The notes beneath the pieces are model-generated. The model saw only the letters and a list, made by a program, of their open reading frames with translations. It searched no databases and was not told the DNA's origin. The translations under genes were made by a program, and so were the position numbers. A DNA stretch of 64,000 nucleotides. It comes from SpSt-501 sp037481615. GTDB lineage: Bacteria; Desulfobacterota; Desulfobacteria; Desulfobacterales; SpSt-501. Positions 27,979 to 36,212 of the stretch are shown here, piece after piece; within the stretch, counting starts at the first letter, position 1, and each line of letters begins with the position of its first letter. The stretch is taken from assembly GCA_037481615.1 (NCBI GenBank), contig JBBFLI010000006.1, one strand, 5' to 3'.

Positions 27979-28902
27979 ATGCCGCGCTTCGGGCTGGCGC
28001 TGAGCGGAGGCGGGGCGCGCGGCCTCGCCCACATCGGCGTTCTATCGGTCCTCCAGGAGGAAGGGCGGATCCCCGACCTGATCGTGGGCAGCAGCATCGG
28101 TGCGGTGATCGGCGCCGCGTATGCCCTATGCCCTGACGCGGAGGCCTTGAAAAAGGCCGCGGCACGGCTGTTCGCCCCCGGCGGCGCCGCAAGCGGCGCG
28201 CTTCGCCGGCTGAAAGCGAACCGGCCCGCGGCCGGGATCCGGCAGGGCGTGCTCGAGCGCATCGGGGATTTCGCGGCCAAAGAATACCTGCTGAACCTGG
28301 CGCTCCTTCGGGGGTCGCTGCTTTCCGAGCGGGAGGTCCGGGAGTGCCTCTCTCGCCTCGTGCCCGATCTCACCTTTGCGGACTTGCGGATCCCCTTCGC
28401 GGCGACCGCCGTGGACCTGGTCCGGGGGCGCCGCGTGATTCTCCGGGAGGGGTCGCTCCACCGGGCGGTGATGGCGAGCAGCGCGCTTCCCGGACTGATG
28501 CCGCCCGTGGCGCACCAGGGGATGCTGCTGGCCGATGGAGCGTTGCTTGAGGCTCTGCCCGCGGGGGTCGCCCGGGAACTCGGCGCCGAGACGGTCGTCG
28601 GGGTCGACGCGGGCTCCCGTCTTGAGGCCGCCCGGCTTCTCCGCGACGGAATCGATGTCCTCCAGCGCGCAACCGAGATCATGATGTTTCACCTGCGGAG
28701 CGCCGGGCGACGGGCCTGTGACGTGGTCGTCGAGCCCGCGCTGGAGGATTTTCACTGGACGGATTTCGCTTCCGTCCACGAGCTGGTCGCCGCGGGTGAG
28801 CGGGCGGCCCGCGAGCGGCTGCCCGCGCTGCGCAGCGCCCTGGGGCGGGGTCGCTGGGCGGGGACGATCGAGCGCCTCAAACGCCGCATTTCCCGCCGCT
28901 GA
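27979..28902 (+). CDS. Patatin-like phospholipase (RssA/YchK type)
   Basis: About 307 residues from ATG 27979 (27970 also possible). Features of the patatin family in order: oxyanion loop GGGARGLAHIG, nucleophile elbow GSSIG, MASSALPGLMPPV, and the Asp of the Ser-Asp dyad in LADGALLEALP. Likely a cytoplasmic or membrane-associated lipid acyl hydrolase. No close operon partner. Confidence 0.85.
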   Translation: MPRFGLALSGGGARGLAHIGVLSVLQEEGRIPDLIVGSSIGAVIGAAYALCPDAEALKKAAARLFAPGGAASGALRRLKANRPAAGIRQGVLERIGDFAAKEYLLNLALLRGSLLSEREVRECLSRLVPDLTFADLRIPFAATAVDLVRGRRVILREGSLHRAVMASSALPGLMPPVAHQGMLLADGALLEALPAGVARELGAETVVGVDAGSRLEAARLLRDGIDVLQRATEIMMFHLRSAGRRACDVVVEPALEDFHWTDFASVHELVAAGERAARERLPALRSALGRGRWAGTIERLKRRISRR

Positions 28903-29084
28903 AGCGCAAGAGCAGGCTTGCCGCCGAACCCGTCCAGGACGGGGTCGCGGGAAAACCGTCCTTTTGCACCTCCCCCACCGGCGGCCCCGGTTAGAATTTG
29001 GTTAAGCCTTGCTTTTGGGCTTCCGGGATCGGATCCGTTGCGCTAAGAGCGGGGGCGACTTCCCGGAAGAGCAAGGAGGCGACC

Positions 29085-29534
29085 ATGTCCCGGGTACGGG
29101 TCCTGTTCATCTGCCGGCACAACAGCGGCAGAAGCCAGATCGCCGAGGCGTACCTTCGGAAATTCGCCGGGGGGAAGATCCATGTCGAAAGCGCGGGCCT
29201 CGAGCCGGCCGAGCGGGTGAACCCCCTGGTCGTCGCCGTGATGAGGGAGGAAGGGATCGACCTCTCGGACAAGAAGCCCCAAGGGGTGTTCGCGCTTTTC
29301 CGCCAGGGGAGGCTCTTCGACCACGTGATCACCGTCTGCAGCGACTCCGAGGGCGACTGCCCCGTCTTCCCCGGCATCACGCAGCGCTGGCACATGCCTT
29401 TCCCGGACCCGGCGGCGGTCACGGGAACCGAGGAAGAGCGCCTGCTCAAGGTGCGGGCGATCCGGGATGCGATCCGCGAGGCGATTCTCCACCCCCGCGA
29501 GGGGCAGTTCGATTTCCGAAAATATATCGATTGA
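29085..29534 (+). CDS. arsC: Arsenate reductase, thioredoxin-linked LMW-phosphatase type
   Basis: 149 residues. P-loop C10-RHNSG-R with the CX5R pattern, then VCSDSEGDCPVFPG with Cys85 and Cys92, the second and third redox cysteines of pI258-type ArsC, and the general-acid loop FPDPAAV. It reduces As(V) to As(III) for export by the Acr3 encoded next. ATG 29085 with AAGGAGG upstream; the frame is open upstream to 28998 but without a ribosome binding site. The P-loop (RHNSG rather than the common TGNSC) lacks one Cys often seen there, which is not essential. Confidence 0.88.
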   Translation: MSRVRVLFICRHNSGRSQIAEAYLRKFAGGKIHVESAGLEPAERVNPLVVAVMREEGIDLSDKKPQGVFALFRQGRLFDHVITVCSDSEGDCPVFPGITQRWHMPFPDPAAVTGTEEERLLKVRAIRDAIREAILHPREGQFDFRKYID

Positions 29535-29606
29535 GTCCCGCCGCCGCCCCCCCCTTGCGGGCCTCGGGCCGGAGGCTTTCGGCCGCCCCTTCTCTTCTCC
29601 CGTCTC

Positions 29607-29655
29607 TTGACAGGCTCCTTCCGGGCCTCCTATATTTCGTCCATTGACGAAATAT
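29607..29655 (+). promoter_or_regulatory. acr3 promoter and ArsR-type operator
   Basis: TTGACA (29607-29612), 18 bases, TATATT (29631-29636). A perfect nine-base inverted repeat ATATTTCGT (29632-29640), six bases, ACGAAATAT (29647-29655) covers the -10 box and start site. This implies that acr3 and following genes have their own repressible promoter separate from arsC, probably bound by the ArsR encoded at 30851. Confidence 0.75.
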
Positions 29656-29699
29656 GATCCGCACCCCCGCCGGCGGGGGGCACCGGAAAGGAGCCTGCA

Positions 29700-30794
29700 A
29701 TGGCATCGACCGGCATGAAACGCCTGGCCTTTCTCGACCGGTTTCTCACGCTGTGGATTTTCCTCGCCATGGCGGCGGGGATTCTGATGGGATATTACAT
29801 TCCGGCCGCCACCGCCTTGATTTCCGGCATGCAGATCGGGACGACCTCGATTCCCATCGCCGTCGGACTGATTTTGATGATGTACCCGCCGCTGGCGAAG
29901 GTGAAATACGAGGAGATGGGCAAGGTGCTGCAGCACAAAAGGCTTCTGGTCATTTCCCTGCTGCAGAACTGGGTGATCGGGCCGGTGGTGATGTTTGTCT
30001 TGGCGGTCATTTTTCTGCGTCACCACCCGGATTACATGATCGGTGTCATCCTGGTTGGCCTCGCCCGTTGCATCGCCATGGTGATCGTGTGGAACGAGCT
30101 CGCGGAGGGGGACCGCGAGCTCGCGGTCGGGCTTGTCGCCTTCAATGCCGTTTTCCAGGTGCTCTTCTACGCACCGATGATCTATCTCTTCATCACCCTC
30201 GGGCTGAACTGGCTCGGCTTGGTGAAGGGGCTGGATGTGAGCATCTCCATGGGGGAAGCCGCCAAGACGGTGTTCATCTACCTGGGCATTCCCTTCATCG
30301 GGGGGGTGGTGACCCGGTTTTCTCTTCTCAAGGCCAAGGGGAAGGAGTGGTACGAAACCCGGTTCGTCCCCAAGATTTCGCCCATCACCCTGGTGGCCCT
30401 CCTCTTCACCATCATCGTCATGTTTTCCCTCCAGGGAGACAAGATCATCAGGACGCCGCTCGACGTATTGATCGTGGCGTTGCCGATGGCCGTCTATTTT
30501 TTCCTGATGTGGTTTGCGACCTTCTTCATCGCCTACAAAATCAAGTCGAACTATGCCCAGAGCACGACGGTTTCTTTCACGGCCGGGAGCAATGACTTCG
30601 AGCTGGCCATCGCGGTGGCCGTGGCCATCTTCGGCATCAATTCGGGGCAGGCGTTTGCAACCGTGATCGGCCCCCTGCTCGAGGTGCCGATTTTGATCAG
30701 CCTGGTCAACGTGGCGCTCTTTTTCCGCAAGAAATATTTCCCCTACGCGGTCGAGACGCCGGCGGGGGTGTGCTACCTGAGCTGCAAACCGTGA
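29700..30794 (+). CDS. acr3: Arsenite efflux transporter Acr3
   Basis: 364 residues, ten membrane segments. Conserved Acr3 features: YPPLAKVKYEEM after helix 2, GLARCIAMVIVWNELA with the essential Cys at position 124, and FTAGSNDFELAIAVAVAIFG in the second half. It exports As(III) using the proton motive force. AAGGAG lies upstream of ATG 29700. The gene ends 56 bases before the next arsR. Confidence 0.95.
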   Translation: MASTGMKRLAFLDRFLTLWIFLAMAAGILMGYYIPAATALISGMQIGTTSIPIAVGLILMMYPPLAKVKYEEMGKVLQHKRLLVISLLQNWVIGPVVMFVLAVIFLRHHPDYMIGVILVGLARCIAMVIVWNELAEGDRELAVGLVAFNAVFQVLFYAPMIYLFITLGLNWLGLVKGLDVSISMGEAAKTVFIYLGIPFIGGVVTRFSLLKAKGKEWYETRFVPKISPITLVALLFTIIVMFSLQGDKIIRTPLDVLIVALPMAVYFFLMWFATFFIAYKIKSNYAQSTTVSFTAGSNDFELAIAVAVAIFGINSGQAFATVIGPLLEVPILISLVNVALFFRKKYFPYAVETPAGVCYLSCKP

Positions 30795-30850
30795 TCGAAG
30801 CGCCCCGTCGGCATGCAAGGCAAATCACCCCGCGGCACGGAGGCGGGGGG

Positions 30851-31306
30851 ATGAAGGCTCTGGTGGGTCTTCTTCGGGCGCTCGCCGATGAAAACCGCCT
30901 GCGAGTCCTGTTCGCTCTCCATCAGGGGGAGCTCTGTGCCTGTCAGCTGGCGGCGTTGCTTCGCCTCGCGCCGTCCACGGTATCCCAGCACATGAACATC
31001 CTGCGGCGTGCCGGGCTGGTGGCGGCGGAGAAACGGGGGCGGTGGATGTACTACAGGATGGCCGATGAGGAAGCATCCGCCCCGGCGGGGAAAGCGATGG
31101 CTCTTCTCGGCGCCTGGCGGGAGGATGCCCCGGCGGCGATCCGGCGGGACCGCGAGAGGCTGGGGGCGATTTTGCGCCGAGACCCCGAGGAGATCTGCCG
31201 GCGCCAAGCCCGGCGTGCCGCCGGCCGCAGGGGGGCCGCGAAGGGCGGGGCCGGCGGGGGGGGGAAAAACGGTGAAACGATCGTGGCGCATAGAACTCTC
31301 GGGTGA
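30851..31306 (+). CDS. arsR: ArsR family repressor (second copy)
   Basis: 151 residues from ATG 30851 (GGAGGCGGGGG upstream). Winged helix with the metalloid motif GELCACQL (Cys29, Cys31) and the recognition helix PSTVSQHMNILRR. A long basic, Gly/Arg-rich tail (about 115-151) is unusual and overlaps the start of the next gene by 35 bases. Likely controls the operator at 29632-29655. Confidence 0.88.
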   Translation: MKALVGLLRALADENRLRVLFALHQGELCACQLAALLRLAPSTVSQHMNILRRAGLVAAEKRGRWMYYRMADEEASAPAGKAMALLGAWREDAPAAIRRDRERLGAILRRDPEEICRRQARRAAGRRGAAKGGAGGGGKNGETIVAHRTLG

Positions 31307-31586
31307 GCAGCAGGCGTTCGTCGCCGAGCGCGGCGGTATCCTGAGCGTGTTTACGGGCAGGACGGTCGTCGGCTGATGACATGGGGTCGATGGGCCGATC
31401 GGTCGGATCGGCAAACCCTTGGACGACCGGCCCTGCGAACGGCTGGCGGCGGGCGGGATCGAGCTCTTCATCGAGCGCCGCCTTCTCGACGCGCTCCCGC
31501 CCGAAGGGGGGATATTGCCGGTGTACATGGGCGATTACGGCTGCTGGCGGATGTCGGTGAGCGGCGGGCCGCCGGGAGAACCCTGA
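31272..31586 (+). CDS. CC/Se-motif-like small protein with tandem UGA (inferred Sec35-Sec36)
   Basis: A 104-residue frame from GTG 31272 to TGA 31584, broken only by two adjacent TGA codons at 31374-31379. The reading before (QQAFVAERGGILSVFTGR) and after (GPIGRIGKPL, then GGIELFIERRLLDAL) is continuous and protein-like. It fits the small family I recall annotated as CC/Se motif (seleno)protein: an AxxFIxxxGG-type start, a Cys-Cys or Cys/Sec pair, a short G-x-P stretch, then I-x-V-Y-x-x-x-x-L. The two UGAs fall exactly at the Cys pair, so both positions are probably selenocysteine. A hairpin with GGU in its loop follows. It lies inside the acr3-arsR operon, 13 bases before the Hdr-like gene. 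It could bind or reduce a metalloid; unknown. Pseudogene origin would need two adjacent nonsense changes. Confidence 0.75.
31394..31412 (+). promoter_or_regulatory. Candidate SECIS hairpin for the tandem-UGA gene
   Basis: A perfect seven-base-pair stem (GCCGATC with GATCGGC) holds a five-base loop GGUCG. The loop GGU is 22-24 bases after the second UGA and 25-27 after the first, within the range of bacterial SECIS elements. Confidence 0.6.
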
Positions 31587-31599
31587 GGACGCCCTGAAC

Positions 31600-33033
31600 G
31601 TGAAAGACAACCCATCGCCGGAATCTCCGGAAGAGATCGCCCGCCGGGTCATCCGGGATTGCGCCGATTGCGAATGCTGCCGGCCGATTCTGGACGAGGC
31701 CTGTCTTTTCTTTCCCGAGCTCTACCGCCTCTACGACCGGGAAAAGGAGACCGGCCGCAAGCCCACCGCCGAAGAACTCCGGGCGCTCGTCGAGCGATGC
31801 AATTTCTGCGCGCTCTGCCCCTGCCCCAACATCCGGGCGGACATCATTCGGGCCAAGACCGCTTTCGTCAGCCGCGACGGGCTGCCCCCCCGCGTGCGGC
31901 TGATTGAAGATGTCGCGCGGCTGGGGAGAATCTGCGGCGCCTTCCCCCGCCTGACCGACCGACTGCTCTCTTCCCCTCGGACGGGAGAGCGGCTCAAGCG
32001 CTGGCTCGGGATCCACCCCGAGCGGAGATTGCCCGCCTTCCCGCGGGAGCCGTTCACCCGGTGGGCGCGAAAACGCGGCCTGCATCGCAAACCGCAGGCG
32101 GGGGGAAGCAAGGTCCTCTATTTCGCGGGCTGCACGGCGACCTACCTCTTCCCGGAGGTCGCTTGCGCCACGGTCGAGGTCCTGCAGGCATGGGGCCTGT
32201 CCGTGTTCTGTCCGCCTCTTTCCTGCTGCGGCATGCCCTCCTTCCTCGAGGGCGACCGGGAATTCACCCTGCGGGCGGCGGCGGAGAACCTCGAGCTCCT
32301 TTCCGGCGCGGCGGAGGAGGGCTACGACATCCTGTGCTCCTGCCCGACCTGCAGCTTCATGCTGCGCGGGCTCCTCGCCGAGGGGGCCTATTTTTCGGAG
32401 GCCTACCAGGGGAAGATCGGGGCCGATCCGCGTTTCATCCGCGCCCCGGCGCGGGCGCGGGCGGGAGGGCGCCCCGCCGAAGGAATGGAGCTCTTCGATC
32501 GCACCATTTTCGAAAACATCCTCAAAGACGAAGGCTATTTCTCGGGGCTCGACCCCCTGCGGCGCATCGCCGTCGCCGAGAAGACCTTTGATGTCGGCGA
32601 GTATCTCCTGCAGCGGGTGCGCGAGGGCGCCGGGCCCGCCGCGTTTTCCCCGGTGCGCCTGCAGGCCCTCTATTACCCGCCCTGCCATCAGCGGGAGCAG
32701 CAGTTCGGTCGGCCCTACCTCGAGCTCCTGCGCCGTGTACCGGGACTGGAGACGGACGCGCTCGAGGGCAACCTTTACTGCTGCGGTCTGGCCGGCGTGA
32801 TGGGGTTCAAGCAGGATTTTCACGAGGCCTCGATCGCCATCGGCGACCGCCTGATGCGCCATATCGCGGAAGCACAGCCCCAGGCGATCCTGACCGACTG
32901 CCTGAGCTGCAGGCTGCAATTTCGGCAGCTCCTGCCCTATCCCGTCCGCCACCCGATCGAGATCCTGCAAGAAGCCCTCCGGCCGGCGGCGGAACGGAGA
33001 CCTCAGAAGAGCGGGGAAACGCCCTCCCCGTGA
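31600..33033 (+). CDS. Heterodisulfide reductase/GlpC-like Fe-S protein with two CCG domains
   Basis: 477 residues, GTG start at 31600. N-terminal clusters CADCECC...C and CNFCALCPCP bind [4Fe-4S]. Two cysteine-rich CCG domains follow: FAGCTATYLFPEV...LSCCGMPSF and YYPPCHQREQQFG...LYCCGLAGVMG, as in HdrD/HdrB and GlpC. CSCPTCSFML and TDCLSCRLQF complete them. Such proteins pass electrons to or from thiols or disulfides. Directly behind the tandem-UGA gene in an arsenic operon, it could reduce an Se-Se or As-Se bond in that protein (inference). Confidence 0.8.
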   Translation: MKDNPSPESPEEIARRVIRDCADCECCRPILDEACLFFPELYRLYDREKETGRKPTAEELRALVERCNFCALCPCPNIRADIIRAKTAFVSRDGLPPRVRLIEDVARLGRICGAFPRLTDRLLSSPRTGERLKRWLGIHPERRLPAFPREPFTRWARKRGLHRKPQAGGSKVLYFAGCTATYLFPEVACATVEVLQAWGLSVFCPPLSCCGMPSFLEGDREFTLRAAAENLELLSGAAEEGYDILCSCPTCSFMLRGLLAEGAYFSEAYQGKIGADPRFIRAPARARAGGRPAEGMELFDRTIFENILKDEGYFSGLDPLRRIAVAEKTFDVGEYLLQRVREGAGPAAFSPVRLQALYYPPCHQREQQFGRPYLELLRRVPGLETDALEGNLYCCGLAGVMGFKQDFHEASIAIGDRLMRHIAEAQPQAILTDCLSCRLQFRQLLPYPVRHPIEILQEALRPAAERRPQKSGETPSP

Positions 33034-33092
33034 GAGACCGAAAACCGGAGGACCCCCTTCTTTCTCATGCGGCGGTGATCCAGGAGCTTTCC

Positions 33093-34199
33093 ATGGAACT
33101 GAAACCGATCTCCGAGTTCCCTTCCTGCTGCGGCGCGGCCGGCGGACCCTCCGCACCGCCGGCCGATAGGGCCTTGCGCAAGATCCGGCTCTGGGAGGGG
33201 TTTCTTTTCCTCGTCGTTCTGGGAGCCGGCTGGGCGATTTACCGGGAACTCCCCCGGGCGGCCCAAGCCTTGACTTACGGGGCGTTCGGCCTCGAGAGGG
33301 GGACGCATTTCGCCGCGGCGGTCGAGTTTTTCCTCTACGACACCCCGAAGGTCCTGATGCTGCTTACGGTCGTCGTCTTCGCCGTGGGCATCCTGAACAC
33401 CTACTTCACCGCCGAGCGCACACGCCGCATCCTCGCCGGCCGGCGGGAGGCCGTGGGGAACGTGCTGGCCGCCCTCCTCGGGGTCGCCACCCCCTTCTGC
33501 TCCTGCTCGGCGATCCCCCTCTTCATCGGCTTCGTGACCGCGGGGATCCCGCTGGGGGTCACCTTTTCGTTTCTGATCGCCGCCCCCATGGTGAACGAGG
33601 TGGCGCTTCTTCTGCTCCACGGCCTGCTCGGCTGGAAGATCGCACTCCTCTATGCCGGGACCGGGATCGCGATCGCCGTTTTCGGCGGCTTCGTGCTCGG
33701 GCGCCTGCGGCTCGAGCGGTACATCGAGGGGTGGGTTGCCGCAGTGCGCTTGAACGAGACCCGGAGCGTCGCGGGCCCCGGCTCCTTCCGGGAGCGCGCC
33801 CAGGCCGGTCTGGACGCCGTGAGGAGTGTCGTCGGCCGGGTGTGGAAATGGATCGTCCTCGGGATCGCCGTGGGGGCCGTCATCCACGGGTACGTGCCGG
33901 AGGCCGTGCTCGCCGCGCTCATGGGCAAAGAGGCCTGGTGGTCGGTCCCCCTCGCCGTCGGGATCGGGATTCCCATGTATTCGAACGCCGCCGGGATGAT
34001 CCCGATCGTCCAAGCGCTGCTCGGCAAGGGGGCGGCGCTCGGAACGGTGCTTTCCTTCATGATGAGCGTCATCGCGCTGTCGCTCCCTGAGATCCTGATT
34101 TTGCGCCGCGTGCTCAAGCCGCGGCTGCTCGCCTCCTTCGTCGGGATCGTCGCGCTGGGGATTCTCACCGTCGGCTGGGCCTTCAACGCCCTGCCGTGA
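33093..34199 (+). CDS. ArsP_1-type membrane permease (second copy)
   Basis: 368 residues from ATG 33093 (AGGAG upstream; GTG 33030 would be in frame). An N-terminal Cys pair (FPSCCGAAGG) precedes the first membrane segment. The family motif FCSCSAIPLFIGF lies at about 145-157, followed by IAAPMVNEVALLLL and a mirrored second half. A shorter form than the copy at 9674-11068. Likely an efflux permease for organoarsenicals or a related metalloid species. Confidence 0.82.
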   Translation: MELKPISEFPSCCGAAGGPSAPPADRALRKIRLWEGFLFLVVLGAGWAIYRELPRAAQALTYGAFGLERGTHFAAAVEFFLYDTPKVLMLLTVVVFAVGILNTYFTAERTRRILAGRREAVGNVLAALLGVATPFCSCSAIPLFIGFVTAGIPLGVTFSFLIAAPMVNEVALLLLHGLLGWKIALLYAGTGIAIAVFGGFVLGRLRLERYIEGWVAAVRLNETRSVAGPGSFRERAQAGLDAVRSVVGRVWKWIVLGIAVGAVIHGYVPEAVLAALMGKEAWWSVPLAVGIGIPMYSNAAGMIPIVQALLGKGAALGTVLSFMMSVIALSLPEILILRRVLKPRLLASFVGIVALGILTVGWAFNALP

Positions 34200-34301
34200 G
34201 CCGAAGAGCGCCCGGCGAAGCCTCTCATCGTTTCCTAACGATGGGGCGCTATCTTCTGACAGAATGATTCCGCCGCAGGGCGGCTGCCAGGAGGAGTCCC
34301 C

Positions 34302-34898
34302 ATGGATCGTTACACCGTGTTCCCTGACCGAGAGCTCTCGCCGGCCGGACCCGTGAGCGAAGAATTTCTCCGGCGGGAGATCCGCCGGTTTCACGACGCC
34401 TGCCGCTGGGTCCACGAGCTCCCCTACGGGTACAATTCCGATCGCGACGAACGCATGATCCTTTTCCGGGAAAACAAGGGCACCTGCACCACCAAGCACG
34501 CCGTGATCGGGACGCTGGCCGCGGAGCAGGGCCTCGATGTCCGCAAGAATGTCGGCATCTACGCCATGACCGAGGAGATCGTGACCGGAACTAAACGGTT
34601 GCTCGACCGATTCGGCCTGCCCTACATCCCGATGGTGCACTGTTTCCTCGTCCACGAGCGCTTCCGGGTGGACCTGACCGAGGGCAACCGCAACGGCAAG
34701 AACCGCCCGATCGAGGGGTTCCTGCACGTGGAGGAAGTGCCGGCCGCGATCTCGGGCAAGGAGGAGTACCTGCTCTACCGCCGGGTGCTCGCCGAAAAGA
34801 TCCTGCGGCGGCCCGAGCTCGCCGGTGTCGACTTGAGGCGGGTTCTGCAAGCGCGGGAGGAAGGGCTGAAGCTGCTCAAAGAGAACCTGCTCCGTTGA
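34302..34898 (+). CDS. Transglutaminase-like protein, function unknown
   Basis: 198 residues, cytoplasmic, no signal. A possible transglutaminase-type Cys-His-Asp triad: Cys in NKGTCTTKHAVIGTLAAEQG, then His and Asp in MVHCFLVHERFRVDLTEGN. It lies between a metalloid permease and arsN2 on the same strand, with ATG 34302 and AGGAG upstream. Assignment rests on motif spacing only; its place in arsenic islands is the main clue. Confidence 0.5.
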   Translation: MDRYTVFPDRELSPAGPVSEEFLRREIRRFHDACRWVHELPYGYNSDRDERMILFRENKGTCTTKHAVIGTLAAEQGLDVRKNVGIYAMTEEIVTGTKRLLDRFGLPYIPMVHCFLVHERFRVDLTEGNRNGKNRPIEGFLHVEEVPAAISGKEEYLLYRRVLAEKILRRPELAGVDLRRVLQAREEGLKLLKENLLR

Positions 34899-34913
34899 GG
34901 AGGCCGAAACAAG

Positions 34914-35372
34914 ATGGAAAAGACCCCGCCGGCCATCATCCGCCCGGTGTCCGACCGGGCGGCGATCCGCCGTTTGCTGGATTCCTGCCGCCTGCCGACG
35001 GCGGATCTCACCGGGGGGCCGGGGCCCTTTTTTCTCGGGGCCCTCGCGGGAGAGGAACTCCTGGGCACGGTGGGGCTTGAGATTTACGGGGAAGCGGCGC
35101 TGCTGCGCTCGCTTGCGGTCGATCCCCGCCACCGGGGAGAAGGCCTCGCCGGCCGGTTGCTCGCGGCGGCGGAGGCCCATGCCCGGGGGCGGTCCGTGGC
35201 CCGCCTCTATCTCCTCACGACGACGGCGGAGACCTACTTTCGATCCCGGGGCTACCGCCGGGTTCCGCGGGCGGAGGCGCCCGAGGCGATCCGGGGAACG
35301 AGAGAGTTCGCCTCCCTTTGCCCCCAGAGCGCGGCTTTCCTCGTCAAGGAGCTTTCCGCGCCCGGAGCTTGA
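34914..35372 (+). CDS. arsN2: GNAT acetyltransferase, ArsN2-like
   Basis: 152 residues with a single GNAT domain. GLEIYGEAALLRSLAVDPRH and RGEGLAGRLL form the acetyl-CoA site; LYLLTTTAETYFRSRGY and TREFASLCPQSAAFL match ArsN2-type acetyltransferases of arsenic operons, which acetylate organoarsenical inhibitors or amino analogues. ATG 34914 follows the preceding gene by 15 bases. Its 3' end overlaps the convergent arsM by 29 bases. Confidence 0.82.
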   Translation: MEKTPPAIIRPVSDRAAIRRLLDSCRLPTADLTGGPGPFFLGALAGEELLGTVGLEIYGEAALLRSLAVDPRHRGEGLAGRLLAAAEAHARGRSVARLYLLTTTAETYFRSRGYRRVPRAEAPEAIRGTREFASLCPQSAAFLVKELSAPGA

Positions 35373-36174
35373 GGCTCACCACGGATTGCGCCGCTTGCCG
35401 GAGTTCCTGCTCGGAGAGGCCCGCCTGCTCGCGGATTCCCCTCAGAAACGGGTCGTCCGATTCTTCCACCGCATAAAACGGGGTTTCCTCGATGATCTCC
35501 ACCGCGGAGAAACCCGCGGCCCCGAGCATGGCGAGGTAGTCTTCCTTCCGGCTCGCTCCGGCGATGCAGCCGACATAGGCGGAAACGGATGAAGCAATCG
35601 CCTGCGGGAGCGGACGCTTCAGGACGATGTCCGAGACGGCGAGCACCCCGCCCGGCTTGAGGACCCGGTAGGCCTCGGCGAAGACCCGGGGCTTGTCGGG
35701 GGAGAGGTTGATGACGCAGTTCGAGAGGATCACGTCGATCGTGCGGTCGGCGACCGGCAGGGCCTCGATCTCGCCCAGGCGGAACTCGACGTTGCGGACC
35801 CCCGCCCGCTCCGCGTTTGACCTGGCTTTGGCGATCATCTCCGGCGTCATGTCGACGCCGATCACGCGGCCGGTCGGGCCCACGGCGCGCGCGGCCAGGA
35901 AACAATCGAAGCCCGCGCCGGATCCCAGGTCGAGCACGGTCTGCCCTTGCTCCAGCGCGGCGAGCGCGACGGGGTTGCCGCAGCCCAAGCCGAGGTTTGC
36001 TCCCTCGGGAACCTGTTCGAGTTCCTCCGGCGAATAGCCGATCTTTTCTGCGATCGTGCGGCTCGAGGCGCCACCGCCGCAGCAGGCGGATCCCCCGCCG
36101 CAGCAAGAGGAGCTCTGCCCGCGGGCGATGCGGCCGTAGCCCGCGCGTACCCGGTCCTTGATGGTTTCGTTCAT
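35344..36174 (-). CDS. arsM: Arsenite S-adenosylmethionine methyltransferase
   Basis: 276 residues. Class I methyltransferase core with LDLGSGAGFDCFLAA for SAM. The three cysteines expected to bind As(III) in ArsM are visible: Cys65 (GLGCGNP), Cys153 (SNCVINL) and Cys203 (VGCIAGA). An unusual Cys/Gly-rich N-terminus (SSSCCGGGSACCGGG, residues 21-35) has two further Cys pairs. It methylates As(III) to mono-, di- and trimethylarsenicals that the ArsP_1-type permease could export. Start ATG 36174. Confidence 0.92.
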   Translation of the reverse strand: MNETIKDRVRAGYGRIARGQSSSCCGGGSACCGGGASSRTIAEKIGYSPEELEQVPEGANLGLGCGNPVALAALEQGQTVLDLGSGAGFDCFLAARAVGPTGRVIGVDMTPEMIAKARSNAERAGVRNVEFRLGEIEALPVADRTIDVILSNCVINLSPDKPRVFAEAYRVLKPGGVLAVSDIVLKRPLPQAIASSVSAYVGCIAGASRKEDYLAMLGAAGFSAVEIIEETPFYAVEESDDPFLRGIREQAGLSEQELRQAAQSVVSLKLRARKAP

Positions 36175-36212
36175 GGTTCGACGCCTCACTTTCCCGCCGG
36201 ATGACCGGCGGT

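Noticed and set aside
27602..28192. Minus-strand frame overlapping the patatin-like gene
   Set aside because: Overlaps a clear lipase gene and is composed of Arg/Pro/Ala stretches without any domain.
28940..28975. Possible hairpin after the patatin-like gene
   Set aside because: The self-complementary CCCGTCC/GGACGGG arms leave almost no loop and no T tract follows.
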